From positions 398,532 through 462,531 of the forward strand of contig NZ_SOHM01000031.1 of NCBI RefSeq assembly GCF_004403945.1: 64,000 nt of DNA, read 5' to 3'. The position numbers were made by a program, and so were the translations under genes. Shown here piece by piece: positions 9,212 through 20,609 of the stretch (position 1 is the stretch's first letter; each line of letters begins with the position of its first letter). Source of the stretch: Cryobacterium lactosi. Lineage in GTDB: Bacteria > Actinomycetota > Actinomycetes > Actinomycetales > Microbacteriaceae. The notes beneath the pieces were generated by a model. It searched no databases, was not told the DNA's origin, and saw nothing but the letters and a program-made list of their open reading frames with translations.

Positions 9212-10693
9212 TCAGCCTGCGGTGCTGCCGCGCGCGGCGTGGGCTTCCTCGGCCAGGCGCCGCACGGCGCGCAGCGGGATCGGCAGCCAGGACGGCCGGT
9301 TGCGGCTCTCGTAGATGCTCTCGTAGATGGCCTTGTCGAGTTCGAACGCGGCCAGGAGGGGCTCCTGGCCGGCCAGGGCGGAGCTTCCCGGACCGGTGCT
9401 GCCCTCCTGGTGGTAGCCCTGCAGGAACGCCGCACGGGCGGTCGTGGCCCAGTCGATCGCAGCGGGACCTGCCGCGGGGTCCCGCATGGCGATGGTCGCG
9501 CCCACGTAATCGAATGAGCGGAGCATGCCGGCCACATCGCGCAGCGGGATGTCCGGCAGCGAACGTTCGGCGAGCGGGCGCAGCGGCTCGCCCTCGAAAT
9601 CGATCAGCACCCAGCCGCGACCGGGCACATCGAGCACCTGTCCGAGGTGGTAATCACCGTGGATGCGCTGCAAGTGCGGCCAGGAGGCCGCCTGGGCCCT
9701 GGCGAAGACCGCCTCGATCGCCGCACTGTGCGCGGCCAGCTCCGGTACCTCCCGCGCGGCCAGGCGGTACCGTTCCCGCATCGTCAGGCACAACTGGTCG
9801 ATCACGTCGCCCGTGGAGGCCAGGGTGGGGAACACTCGGGCGAGATCCCGGTGCACGGCGGCGGTCGCGATGCCCAGGGCGTGCGCGGGCACACTGAAGT
9901 CGGTGCCGGTCGCGGCGGCGTCCAGGGCCACCCGCCAGGCGTCCTCGACCCCGGGCAGGAACTCCTGGACGAACACGAGGTGGCCGCTCTGGCGTGCGGG
10001 GGAGAGCGGGCTCGTCCACTCGCCGGACACCGCGCCGATCGGCTGGGGAACGAACCTGGATCCAGCGCCGGCCAGGGCCGACTGCACCGAGACATCCGGG
10101 TTCGAACCGGCGGCGACCACCCTGAACACCTTGACGATCACCGGGCGGCCGTGCCGGCCGGTCTCGTCGACGAGGTCGATGATGATCGAGGTGTTCGACT
10201 GTTCGCCACTCAGCACCCGGCTGGCAATGACTGTGAACCGGCTCAGGTCGACGGGCTCCTCGGCCGGCGCCTGGCCCACCCGCAGCAGCTCGCCGTGCGC
10301 CGCGACGCCGGCCGGGTCATCGGACGGCGTCGATGCGCCTGTGACGATGAACCCGTGCAACGCCGCGGCGTAGGCGGGATCGTGCGGGGCGTCGTAGAGG
10401 TAGCGGGGGAGTCCGTCGTGTCCGAGCGTCCGCTCGATGAGAGCCGACGAGTCCGGCAGCGGCTCGGTGCGCTCGGTCACGGGCAGCTGGTAGAGCGTGG
10501 AGAACCTGCTGGCCGTGTCGAGCACCAGATGGCAGGCGATGCGCACCCCCGACTCGCCCGTGGGCAGGGACCACTGGCCGATGCTCCGCAGAACCGGGCT
10601 GTGCGCCTTGCCGGCAAACCAGCGCTGGGCGCCGACCCAGCCGTCGACGGCCGGCGTGAGGTCGATGCCGGTGCCGGCGCTGGCGTGCTTCAT
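9212..10693 (-). CDS. mak: Maltokinase-like protein (aminoglycoside phosphotransferase fold)
   Basis: 493 residues. The N-terminal domain contains QRWFAGKA, and the kinase core contains HGDYHLGQVL (catalytic loop) and VLIDFEGEPLRPLAER (metal-binding DFEGEP). These are typical of maltokinases, which make maltose 1-phosphate for the GlgE alpha-glucan pathway. Mak is normally fused or adjacent to trehalose synthase treS; neither treS nor glgE is near, so assignment rests on motifs alone. There is no strong Shine-Dalgarno before the ATG, so the mRNA could be leaderless. Confidence 0.82.
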   Translation of the reverse strand: MKHASAGTGIDLTPAVDGWVGAQRWFAGKAHSPVLRSIGQWSLPTGESGVRIACHLVLDTASRFSTLYQLPVTERTEPLPDSSALIERTLGHDGLPRYLYDAPHDPAYAAALHGFIVTGASTPSDDPAGVAAHGELLRVGQAPAEEPVDLSRFTVIASRVLSGEQSNTSIIIDLVDETGRHGRPVIVKVFRVVAAGSNPDVSVQSALAGAGSRFVPQPIGAVSGEWTSPLSPARQSGHLVFVQEFLPGVEDAWRVALDAAATGTDFSVPAHALGIATAAVHRDLARVFPTLASTGDVIDQLCLTMRERYRLAAREVPELAAHSAAIEAVFARAQAASWPHLQRIHGDYHLGQVLDVPGRGWVLIDFEGEPLRPLAERSLPDIPLRDVAGMLRSFDYVGATIAMRDPAAGPAAIDWATTARAAFLQGYHQEGSTGPGSSALAGQEPLLAAFELDKAIYESIYESRNRPSWLPIPLRAVRRLAEEAHAARGSTAG

Positions 10694-10716
10694 GTGGTTC
10701 AGCGTAGCCGGACCCG

Positions 10717-11250
10717 CTACCGCCCCGGTGCCGACCGAACCCCCGAAACGGGTGCGCTCAACAGGGAGACCACGACGGCGTCGTTCTTGGTGCTCTGCTG
10801 CCCGATCTCCGAGAAACCCAGCCGTTTGTGGAACGCCAGCGATTCCGGGTTGGCCGGTCGCAGGTTGACCTCGCAGAACACCACGTCCACGGGCAGGGCG
10901 CGTGCCGCGTCGAAGACCGCCGAATAGAGCCGGGCGCCGAGGCCCCTGCCGCGGTGGCCGGCCGCCACGACGATGCGGTCCACGTAGAGAAATGACTCGG
11001 CGCGACCGGAGAAATACCGGTAGTTCTCGCTGGCATAGTCCGCGCCGGCCGCGAACAGGATCGCGAAGCCGAGAACTGTGTCGGGCTCGGCATCCGACAC
11101 CACCGCGATCGCGCTGTGGCTGGTGGCTATCAGTGCCGCCAGCTCGTCGGGGCCGAGGTCGTTGACCGCTGGCACCGCGGCGCTGTTGAGTGCGAGCAGC
11201 TGGGCGGAATCGGTGGTGCGGACTGGACGCAGGGAGAGCAACGGGGTCAT
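10717..11250 (-). CDS. GNAT family N-acetyltransferase
   Basis: 177 residues with the acetyl-CoA binding motif VVAAGHRGRGLGARLY followed by CEVNLRPANPESLAFHKRLGF, the classical GNAT motifs A and B. Two ATGs lie close together (11256 and 11250). The GGAGG at 11257-11261 abuts the first and lies six bases from the second, so the ATG at 11250 (MTPLLSLRPV) is the better start. Substrate unknown; members of this subgroup acetylate small molecules or protein N-termini. It is divergent from ppsA. Confidence 0.87.
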   Translation of the reverse strand: MTPLLSLRPVRTTDSAQLLALNSAAVPAVNDLGPDELAALIATSHSAIAVVSDAEPDTVLGFAILFAAGADYASENYRYFSGRAESFLYVDRIVVAAGHRGRGLGARLYSAVFDAARALPVDVVFCEVNLRPANPESLAFHKRLGFSEIGQQSTKNDAVVVSLLSAPVSGVRSAPGR

Positions 11251-11362
11251 CGTCATCCTCCGACGCTAGCCGATGGGGCGGCGCCGGCCGCCTAGCCGCG
11301 GCCGGTGGAGAGCAGTAGGTTGCGGCTGCAGGAGTCAGCGTCCCACAATGTCAGGAGGAGTC

Positions 11363-13783
<2,421 letters not shown>

Positions 13784-13799
13784 GGCGGGGCGCCGCCGC

Positions 13800-14162
13800 T
13801 TAGACCGTGTCCTCGTCTGGGCGGGGTGCGGTGCCGTCGGCCTCTGGGCCGTCGAGCACCGCACGTTCGTAGTCGGACTCCGCGGCGTCGGCGACCTGCC
13901 TGGCCGCGATGACCCGCTCGCTGATCCGGTGTTCGACGGCCTCGACCATCGCTACTTCCTCGGGGGAGGCATTGGCCAGCAGATCCTCGAGATTGTCGGG
14001 ATCACGGTGCATGGCCTCGATGGCGGAGACCTCGGCCCTGGCCACCGCCGCACGGCTCCGCAGGAACGTGATGTGCGCTTCCCACGTGCTCTGCTGCCCT
14101 GTGCTGTCCTGCCGGCCTTGGCCGGTCCCAGTCTTGCTGGACTCGTTCTTGTTGCCGCTCAC
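13800..14162 (-). CDS. Conserved small acidic helical protein of unknown function
   Basis: 120 residues starting with GTG at 14162 behind a GGAGGCGCC site. The N-terminus is polar and Gly/Ser/Gln-rich; residues about 27-105 are predicted helical and charged, with heptad-like spacing, and the tail is acidic. No transmembrane segment or known catalytic motif is visible. It lies 88 bp downstream of the SOS-box gene 14251-14532 on the same strand, so cotranscription with that gene is possible. Confidence 0.6.
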   Translation of the reverse strand: MSGNKNESSKTGTGQGRQDSTGQQSTWEAHITFLRSRAAVARAEVSAIEAMHRDPDNLEDLLANASPEEVAMVEAVEHRISERVIAARQVADAAESDYERAVLDGPEADGTAPRPDEDTV

Positions 14163-14250
14163 GGCGCCTCCCTTGTCGGTGGGAGCCTAGCGCCGCATCC
14201 ACCCCCGCGTAATGCGTGCGCGCCTTCACGAGAGTGCGCAGCCGGGGGAG

Positions 14251-14532
14251 TCAGTCATAGGCGCGCAGCAGCTGCCAGCGCGCGCCGCTGTCGTCGTGCT
14301 GGATGTCGAAAACCAGCGAGGTGCCGTCGTCGGCGGTGCCCTGGCAGCGCCAGGCGGCCACGGGTTTGGGCGGGTGGGTGAGAAAGTGCAGCAGCTCGTC
14401 GGGCAGCGACGCGGACGCCGTCAAGGGCGTGGGAGTGTCGGTCACCCTGAACCGGCGGGCCCGCCAGACCAGGCGGACCGGAGAACCTTCCGGGGAGACC
14501 CAGACCGCGACGGTTTCATTTATCAGACTCAT
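14251..14532 (-). CDS. DUF6504-like small protein under an SOS box
   Basis: 93 residues from the ATG at 14532 (TGAGGTGATG upstream). The pattern VAVWVSPEGSPVRLVWRARRFRV, then a W-R motif, then FDIQHDDSGARWQL, parallels the DUF6504-type protein at 41700-41972, which precedes dnaE2. A consensus LexA box lies about 20 bp upstream of the start. It is therefore probably DNA-damage inducible. Biochemical role unknown; DUF6504 proteins recur beside translesion polymerase genes in actinobacteria. Confidence 0.65.
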   Translation of the reverse strand: MSLINETVAVWVSPEGSPVRLVWRARRFRVTDTPTPLTASASLPDELLHFLTHPPKPVAAWRCQGTADDGTSLVFDIQHDDSGARWQLLRAYD

Positions 14533-14551
14533 GGCACATCACCTCAACAGA

Positions 14552-14567
14552 TAGAACATATGTTCGA
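14552..14567. promoter_or_regulatory. LexA (SOS) box upstream of the 14251-14532 gene
   Basis: TAGAACATATGTTCGA contains the perfect palindrome GAAC-ATAT-GTTC and matches the actinobacterial SOS consensus TCGAAC-N4-GTTCGA at all but one position. It sits immediately upstream of the minus-strand gene. Confidence 0.85.
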
Positions 14568-14761
14568 AGTTTACTCCGCGAGGTCTGACATTGCGAGAAA
14601 AATGACGTGCTCACCGAACCCGGGGCAGGGGAGGAGCCCTAGGCCGAGGACGACGCGTGAGCCGACTCAGCAACGGCTGATAACTGCGCCATAGCCGCCT
14701 CATAGGAGCGCCCGGCTAGATGGACATCGTTGCGTTACCGATTGTTCATTTGGAGGACACC

Positions 14762-15379
14762 ATGTTGCAGGCCGCGATCATCCTGATCGATCTGCTCTTC
14801 ATCAGCCTGCTCACGTTCGGGCTGTATTTCCCACGTCACCGGCGTCGTGACCTCGTTGTCGCGTACCTCGTCGTCAATGTCGGCGTCCTGGCCGTTGCCC
14901 AGGTGCTCGCGTCCAGCACCGTCGGCGTCGGCCTCGGGCTCGGCCTCTTCGGCGTGCTGTCGATCATCCGGCTGCGCTCGAGCGAGATCGAGCAGCACGA
15001 GGTGGCGTACTACTTCGCAGCGCTGGCCATGGGCCTGCTCGCCGGCCTCAGCACCGAACCCACCGTGCTCACCGTGGTCCTGATGGCCCTGATCCTGGCC
15101 GTGGTCTACTTCGGTGACAGCCCGCGCCTGTTCCGCAGCTACCGCCAGCAGACGGTGGTACTGGATGCCGCGTTCGCCGACGAGTCCGCCCTCATCGCCC
15201 ACCTGGAGGGACTGCTTGGCGCCCGGGTGCACGGCGTTCATGTGCGCAGCCTCGACCTCGTGAACGACACCACCCTGGTCGACGTGAGGTACCAGGTGAG
15301 TGCCGCACGCTCCGCCGCCGCGCTGCCGGACTCGGCGGGCACGGCCGGCACCGCGGTGCTGCAGGAGTCGGGCCGATGA
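14762..15379 (+). CDS. DUF4956 family membrane protein
   Basis: 205 residues from the ATG at 14762, which has GGAGGA five bases upstream; the earlier ATG at 14720 is not preferred. Four hydrophobic helices occupy the first ~125 residues (including GLGLGLFGVLSIIRLRS and AYYFAALAMGLLAGL), followed by a soluble alpha/beta domain with DVRYQV near the end. DUF4956 proteins are regularly next to VTC-domain (CYTH-fold) polymerase-like proteins, as here, where the next start overlaps the stop by 4 bp. They probably form a membrane complex; the product made is unproven. Confidence 0.87.
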   Translation: MLQAAIILIDLLFISLLTFGLYFPRHRRRDLVVAYLVVNVGVLAVAQVLASSTVGVGLGLGLFGVLSIIRLRSSEIEQHEVAYYFAALAMGLLAGLSTEPTVLTVVLMALILAVVYFGDSPRLFRSYRQQTVVLDAAFADESALIAHLEGLLGARVHGVHVRSLDLVNDTTLVDVRYQVSAARSAAALPDSAGTAGTAVLQESGR

Positions 15380-15420
15380 GCGCCGTACCGATGAGTGCAG
15401 TACCGATGAGTGCCGTGTCG
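15376..15420 (+). repeat. 15-bp tandem repeat at the start of the VTC gene, 3 copies
   Basis: Three 15-bp units (ATGAGCGCCGTACCG and variants) encode MSAVP, MSAVP and MSAVS. Each unit supplies another in-frame ATG, at 15376, 15391 and 15406. Confidence 0.9.
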
Positions 15421-16221
15421 ACGGCCCCAGTGCCGGTGGTGGACGTTCCACTTCCGGGCCTGGCCACCATCGACCTGGCCGAGCTCACCGAGCGGGCCGG
15501 CCTGCTCACCCGCGTCGACCGCAAGTACGTGTTGCCCCGTTCCGGACTGCACGCCGTCCTCGACGACCTCGACCCCTCGGTGCGAGTGCTCGACATCGAC
15601 GGGGTGCGCTCCAGCGCCTACGAATCGGTGTACTTCGACACCCCCCGCCTCACCAGCTTCCTGATGGCGGCGCATCCGCGGCGGCGCCGCTTCAAGATCC
15701 GCACCCGCACCTACGTCGACTCCGCCCAGAGCTATCTCGAGGTGAAGACCCGCGGCGGTCGGGGTGCCACCGTCAAGGACCGGCTGCCGTATGCGCTGGA
15801 CGACAGGGCCACGCTCACCACCGAGGGTCGTCAGTACGCCGACTACGTGCTCGACGAGGCCGACATCGAGGGGGCCAAGGGGCAGGACCTCGTGCCCACC
15901 CTGATGACCAGGTACCTGCGCACGACACTGTTCGTGCCGGAGTCCAGCAGCCGGGCCACCATCGACACCGGACTGTCCTGGGCCATGCTGCCCGCCGGGC
16001 GGCGAGCCGCGCCGGCCACGCCCGAGTCCCGGCTGGACCGGCCGCAGCTGGTGATCGTGGAGACCAAGTCGGGGGCACGGGCATCCGCCGTCGACCGGAT
16101 TCTCTGGGCACACGGCCACCGCCCCGCCACCATTTCGAAATACGGCACGGGCATGGCCGCCCTGCGAGGCGACCTGCCCGCCAACAAGTGGGCCCCGGTC
16201 CTGCGCCGATATTTCCGCTAG
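15376..16221 (+). CDS. VTC domain (polyphosphate polymerase-like) protein
   Basis: 281 residues, starting at the ATG at 15376 (GCAGGAG eight bases upstream, ATGA overlap with the DUF4956 gene). After a repeated N-terminus, the CYTH/VTC tunnel fold is seen from about residue 30: LLTRVDRKYVLP, VYFDTP, RRFKIRTRTY, YLEVKTRGGRGATVKDR, IVETKSG and ISKYGTGMA. The alternating basic and acidic residues match polyphosphate-handling tunnel enzymes such as yeast Vtc4. Bacterial members are uncharacterised and could polymerise phosphate or another nucleotide-derived product. The downstream Cthe_2159-like lipoprotein suggests an envelope role. Confidence 0.88.
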   Translation: MSAVPMSAVPMSAVSTAPVPVVDVPLPGLATIDLAELTERAGLLTRVDRKYVLPRSGLHAVLDDLDPSVRVLDIDGVRSSAYESVYFDTPRLTSFLMAAHPRRRRFKIRTRTYVDSAQSYLEVKTRGGRGATVKDRLPYALDDRATLTTEGRQYADYVLDEADIEGAKGQDLVPTLMTRYLRTTLFVPESSSRATIDTGLSWAMLPAGRRAAPATPESRLDRPQLVIVETKSGARASAVDRILWAHGHRPATISKYGTGMAALRGDLPANKWAPVLRRYFR

Positions 16222-16324
16222 CCCTGCCCGCTGGCCCTGCCCGCCGCGCCCACCCACCCTGCTGATCCACTCTCCTGATCCGCTCTCCGACCCGCTCTGA
16301 CACCCCATCGATTGTGAGTACCCC

Positions 16325-18187
16325 ATGAAGAATTCGCCCCATGACCCCGGCACTGCCGGGCCCCGCCAGCGCCGCTCCGGCGTGAAGGCCTGCACCTACA
16401 CGGTGCTGCCGTTCCTGGTGACCGTCGCCCTGCTGACCGGATGCGCGGCCGTCGCCTCGACCACCGACTCCACCGCCACCGGTTCGTCAGCGGACACCGC
16501 CGCCGGGGTCGCGATCGACGACTCCACCACCGCCGCCGAGGTGTTGGCCGCCAACCAGGAGACCCACGACGACGCCGCCGACTACGAGTGGGACGCCGCC
16601 GACGTGGTGCAGATCGCCCTGGACGGCGACAACGCCACCGTCGACAGCTCGTCAGGGAGCGACGCCGTGACCATCTCCGGCAGCACCGTGACCATCACCG
16701 CGGCGGGCACCTAAGAGCTGAGTGGGGCCCTGGACGACGGCCAGATCGTGGTCGCATCCGCCGGGGAGGGCACGGTGCGCCTGATCCTCAACGGCGTCGA
16801 GGTCACCAACTCCACCGGTGCGGCCCTCGTCGTGACCGAGGCCGACGAGGCCATGATCGTGCTGGCCGACGGCTCCAGCAACTCCCTGGCCGACACCGAC
16901 AGCTACGCCGAGGACGCTGACGCGAACGCGGCGCTCTACAGCGCGGCCGACCTCACCATCACGGGTACCGGCTCGCTCGACGTGACCGGAAACGGCAACG
17001 ACGGCATCACCAGCACGGATGGCCTGATCATCAACTCGGGCACCGTCACGGTGACCGCGATCGACGACGGCATCCGCGGCAAGGCCTACCTTTCGCTCGC
17101 CGGCGGCACCGTCACCGTGACCGCAGGCGGCGACGGCCTCAAGTCCGACAACGAGGAGGACAGCACCCGCGGCTACATCTCGCTCGCCGGTGGGACCGTC
17201 GACGTGACGGCCGCCGGCGACGGTCTGCAGGCGTTCACCGATGTGGTGCTCTCCGGGGCCGATGTCACGGTCGAATCCGGCGGCGGCCACACGGCGACGG
17301 TGTCGGAGGACATCTCGGCCAAAGGCGTCAAGTCGGGCGTGGTCACCGTCGTCGACGGCGGCACGCTCACCGTCGACGCGGCGGATGACGCCCTGCACTC
17401 CGACGGCACCGTGCGGATCGCCTCCGGCACGGTGACCCTGGCGGCCGGAGACGATGGTGTGCACGCCGACACGGCGCTGGACGTCATCGGCGGTGACACA
17501 ACCGTCACGACCTCGTATGAGGGCTTCGAGAGCACCGCCATCAGCATCGGCGGCGGCACCGTCTCGATCACCGCGGACGACGACGGCATCAACGCGTCCA
17601 GCGGCACCAGCACCGCTGCCCAGGGTGGCGGCATGGACGCCGACGGCGGGGAGACCGTCACCATCACCGGTGGCAGCACGGTCATCAACGCCGACGGGGA
17701 CGGGTTCGACTCCAACGGCTCGGCGACCATGAGCGGCGGCATCCTCGTGGTGAACGGTCCGACCAACAGCGGCAACGGTGCTCTCGACGTGAACGGCACC
17801 TTCTCCGTGACGGGAGGAACCCTGTTGGCGGCAGGCAGCGCCGGAATGGCCGTGTCGCCCGACTCGGGATCTGCGCAGTCGTTCGTGGCGGTCTCGTTCG
17901 ACTCGGTGCAGGCCGCCGGAGCCACCGTGCAGCTGGTGAACAGTGCCGGTGACGTGGTGATGGCCTTCGCGTCGACCAAGGACTTCCAGTCCGTGGTGTT
18001 CTCGTCCGACGAACTTGTCGACGGCGAGAGCTACAGCGTCTACGTGGGCGGAACCGCCAGCGGCGAGATCGCCGACGGGGTCTACTCCGACGGCGACTAC
18101 TCCTCGGCCGCCAAGACCAGCAGCGTCACCGCCGGGGTGGCCGTCACCGGAACGATGGGCGGTGGCGGGGGAGGCGGACCCCGCTGA
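16325..18187 (+). pseudogene. Cthe_2159-like beta-helix lipoprotein interrupted by one in-frame stop
   Basis: The reading frame from the ATG at 16325 encodes a lipoprotein signal (hydrophobic stretch ending LLTGC), a Ser/Thr/Ala-rich linker and the start of a repetitive beta-helix, then meets TAA at 16712-16714. The same frame resumes at once (ELSGALDDGQIVV...RLILNGVEVTNSTGAALVV) and stays open to 18187, with many GGTVTV/GDDG repeats and a Gly-rich tail. The position of the stop is where an aromatic residue (TAC) would be expected before ELSG, so one base change explains it. An internal GTG at 16748 could give an unsecreted fragment. Family: extracytoplasmic carbohydrate-binding Cthe_2159-type proteins, here linked to DUF4956 and VTC genes. 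Confidence 0.8.
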
Positions 18188-18264
18188 CCGGTGATCGCGG
18201 TCACCCGGTGGTCGGGGAGTGCGGCGGGGATGACGCGGCCGGGCGGCGGCGCTACCATCGCGGC

Positions 18265-18669
18265 ATGATTCGCATTCTGTTGCGCGCGCTGATCTTTCTG
18301 CTCTCCGCGGCCCTGGGGCTCTGGGTGGCATCGCTGGTCCTGCCGGACCTCACGGTGACCGCGAGCGGGTTCGTCACCGCGGCGGTCGTGTTCGCCGTGA
18401 CCCAGAGCGTGCTCTCGCCGTTCCTCGCCAAGGTCGTCGCACGGGGTGCGCCGGCGTTCCTGGGTGGCATCGGCCTGCTGTCGACGTTCGTCGCGCTGTG
18501 GATCGCCTCGCTGTTCCCCGGCGGGCTCACCATCACGGGGTGGCAGACCTGGATCCTGGCCGCACTGGTGGTCTGGCTGGTCACGGCCGTGGCGACGCTG
18601 CTGCTCCCGTTGGTGTTCCTGCGCGAGGCGAGGGGCAAGCGCGCCGGTGTGACGCGCCCGATACCCTGA
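18265..18669 (+). CDS. Four-helix membrane protein, phage-holin-family fold (Mycobacterium phage holin IV-like)
   Basis: 134 residues from the ATG at 18265. Four hydrophobic helices with short loops cover nearly the whole protein (about 6-25, 30-48, 62-82, 92-115), and the C-terminal tail is basic. This resembles the chromosomal proteins usually annotated as phage holin family. It is not evidence of a prophage: no endolysin or structural gene is near. It lies 77 bp behind the interrupted lipoprotein gene. Function unknown. Confidence 0.75.
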   Translation: MIRILLRALIFLLSAALGLWVASLVLPDLTVTASGFVTAAVVFAVTQSVLSPFLAKVVARGAPAFLGGIGLLSTFVALWIASLFPGGLTITGWQTWILAALVVWLVTAVATLLLPLVFLREARGKRAGVTRPIP

Positions 18670-18690
18670 CGCCGGATGCCGGCGGCGGGC

Positions 18691-19881
18691 TCAGGGGCGG
18701 CGCAGGCCCACCGCGGTCAGCACCAGGCAGCCGGCGCAGGTCGCCGCCAGCAGCGAGAGCATCAGAGGGTAGCTCGCGAACTCGGTCAGGCTGGCGAAGA
18801 GCACCGGGAGCAGGAAGCCCACGTAGGTGAGGCTGTAGTACACGCCGGTGATACCCGCCAGGTCGGTGGGAGTGGAGATCCGCTGGATCTCGACGAGGCC
18901 GGCGACCACGGTGATGCCATAGGCGGCCCCGAGCACGATTCCCGTGATCAGGGCGAGCACCGGGGACAGGGTGACGGCCGTGGCGACGGCGCTGAGCACG
19001 CCGACGAGCATGACGCCCATGCCCACGAGGATGGCGCGGCCCCGGGTGAGCGAGTTGAGCCTGGAAACCTGAGGCTGCACGAGGGCCCCGGTGCCCAGGG
19101 TGACCACGGTCAGGAGGGTGGCGAAGGCCAGGTTGAGGTCACCGAGCTGCGACTCCACGAGCTTGGGCATCATGGCGTAGGCGATGCCGGCGGCGCCGAA
19201 CACCCACGGGGCGGTCGGCAGCACCACACGCAGGAAGCGGCGGTGGCCGGCCAGCGGTACCTTGAGGTCACCCCAGAGTGAGGCGTGAACCCTGCTGCGT
19301 GGCACGGTCTCCGGGGTGCGCATCAGGCGGGGCAGGATCAGCAGGCTCAGCAGGATGTGCACCGCGTAGGGCAACAGCGTGGGTAGCGGGCCCCACTGGG
19401 CCAAAACGCCGGACACCCCGGCGCCCAGACCGAAACCGACGGTCAGGGTGAGGGCCGGCCGGCGCGCCCCGGCGGAGGGACGGGCCACCAGATCGTGTGG
19501 GGCGCTGGAGAGCTCCTTGATCCACGCGGTGCCGACAGACATCGCCACGCCCACGCTCAGGCCGGCCAGGAACCGGCCCAGGCAGATGACAACCTCGCTG
19601 GAGAAGCCGAGGCCGAGCAGGACGCTGGCCAGAATGCCGGCCAGGACACCCGCGACCACGAGAGGTTTGCGCCCGTAACGGTCCGAGAGGGTGCCGGCCA
19701 GCAGGAGACCGGGAACCAGTCCGACGACGTAGAAGCCGAGGAACAGGTCGGCGGTCACGGTGGAGTAGTGGCCCAGGGTCTCGTACATGTGCAACAGCGG
19801 GGTGAAGTGGTTGCCACCCCACGCCATCACGAACAGGGCGGGAGCAGCGAGGTGCCAGGGGGCAGTGGTGCGGTCAGTCAT
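18691..19881 (-). CDS. MFS transporter
   Basis: 396 residues from the ATG at 19881; the open frame further upstream overlaps the regulator gene and is not coding. Twelve hydrophobic segments are evident, with the MFS loop 2-3 signature as GTLSDRYGRKPLV. Sequence character fits a small-molecule efflux or metabolite transporter. It lies 16 bp downstream of the FCD-type GntR gene on the same strand, so the regulator probably controls it. Substrate unknown. Confidence 0.88.
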   Translation of the reverse strand: MTDRTTAPWHLAAPALFVMAWGGNHFTPLLHMYETLGHYSTVTADLFLGFYVVGLVPGLLLAGTLSDRYGRKPLVVAGVLAGILASVLLGLGFSSEVVICLGRFLAGLSVGVAMSVGTAWIKELSSAPHDLVARPSAGARRPALTLTVGFGLGAGVSGVLAQWGPLPTLLPYAVHILLSLLILPRLMRTPETVPRSRVHASLWGDLKVPLAGHRRFLRVVLPTAPWVFGAAGIAYAMMPKLVESQLGDLNLAFATLLTVVTLGTGALVQPQVSRLNSLTRGRAILVGMGVMLVGVLSAVATAVTLSPVLALITGIVLGAAYGITVVAGLVEIQRISTPTDLAGITGVYYSLTYVGFLLPVLFASLTEFASYPLMLSLLAATCAGCLVLTAVGLRRP

Positions 19882-19897
19882 GGTGCTTTCCGGTTGG

Positions 19898-20584
19898 TCA
19901 GAGCATCCGGGGCACGCGGTGCCCCGATTCCAGGTGGGCCCGCAACAGCTGGTCGTAGGCGGCTGTGTCGCCGACTTGCAGGTGTTCGGCCAGCAGGCGG
20001 TGCTCGGCGATGAGCCTGTCGATGGTGTCGGGGTCGCGCACGGCCACCCTGTGCACCAGCCGTTCCAGCCGGGGGCCGAGGCGGGAATAGATCTCGTCGA
20101 TGACACTGTTGTGGGTCTCGTCGACGATGCGGGAGTGGAACCTGTGGTCGGCTCGGGCGTAGGCCAGGAGGTCGCCGGCGGCGGCGGCATCCGTCTGCGC
20201 CTGGATCAGGGACTGCAGCTCGGCATCGACGGCGTCGATCCGGCCGGGGCGGTCGCCGAGGAGCTGCACGGCCTTGGTCTCGAGCAGTATGCGCACCTGC
20301 AGGAGCTCGGCGGTCTCGATGTCGTCGACCGCGGTGACGATGGCGCCCTTCTTGGGGAAGAGCCTGAGCAGTCCGGCCGACTCGAGCGTGAGGAACGCCT
20401 CCCGGACCGGTGTGCGACTGAGCCCGAGCGTGGCGGCGACGTCCCCTTCGGTGATGAGGGCACTTGCCGCGAGTTCGCCCGAGATGATGGCGTCGGCCAC
20501 GTGGGAGTAGGCACGCTCTGCCGCGGAGGGGCCGGTGCCACGGGAACTGGAGGCCCGGGAACTGGAGGCCGGTGAGAACTGCAT
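19898..20584 (-). CDS. GntR-family transcriptional regulator, FCD (FadR) subfamily
   Basis: 228 residues if started at the ATG at 20584. The winged-helix domain (ERAYSHVADAIISGEL, ITEGDVAATLGLSRTPVREAFLTLES) is followed by an all-helical FCD ligand domain with metal-binding candidates (ARADHRFHSRIVDET, EHRLLAEHL). The start is uncertain: GGGGGA lies right against this ATG, and an alternative in-frame ATG exists at 20644 without a ribosome site. It probably represses the downstream MFS gene and perhaps itself, released by a carboxylic acid ligand as in this subfamily. Confidence 0.87.
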   Translation of the reverse strand: MQFSPASSSRASSSRGTGPSAAERAYSHVADAIISGELAASALITEGDVAATLGLSRTPVREAFLTLESAGLLRLFPKKGAIVTAVDDIETAELLQVRILLETKAVQLLGDRPGRIDAVDAELQSLIQAQTDAAAAGDLLAYARADHRFHSRIVDETHNSVIDEIYSRLGPRLERLVHRVAVRDPDTIDRLIAEHRLLAEHLQVGDTAAYDQLLRAHLESGHRVPRML

Positions 20585-20609
20585 TCCCCCAGCGTACCGA
20601 GAAAACCGG

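Noticed and set aside
18265..18669. Prophage signal from the holin-like gene
   Set aside because: No endolysin, portal, terminase or integrase nearby; such four-helix proteins are ordinary chromosomal genes in actinobacteria.
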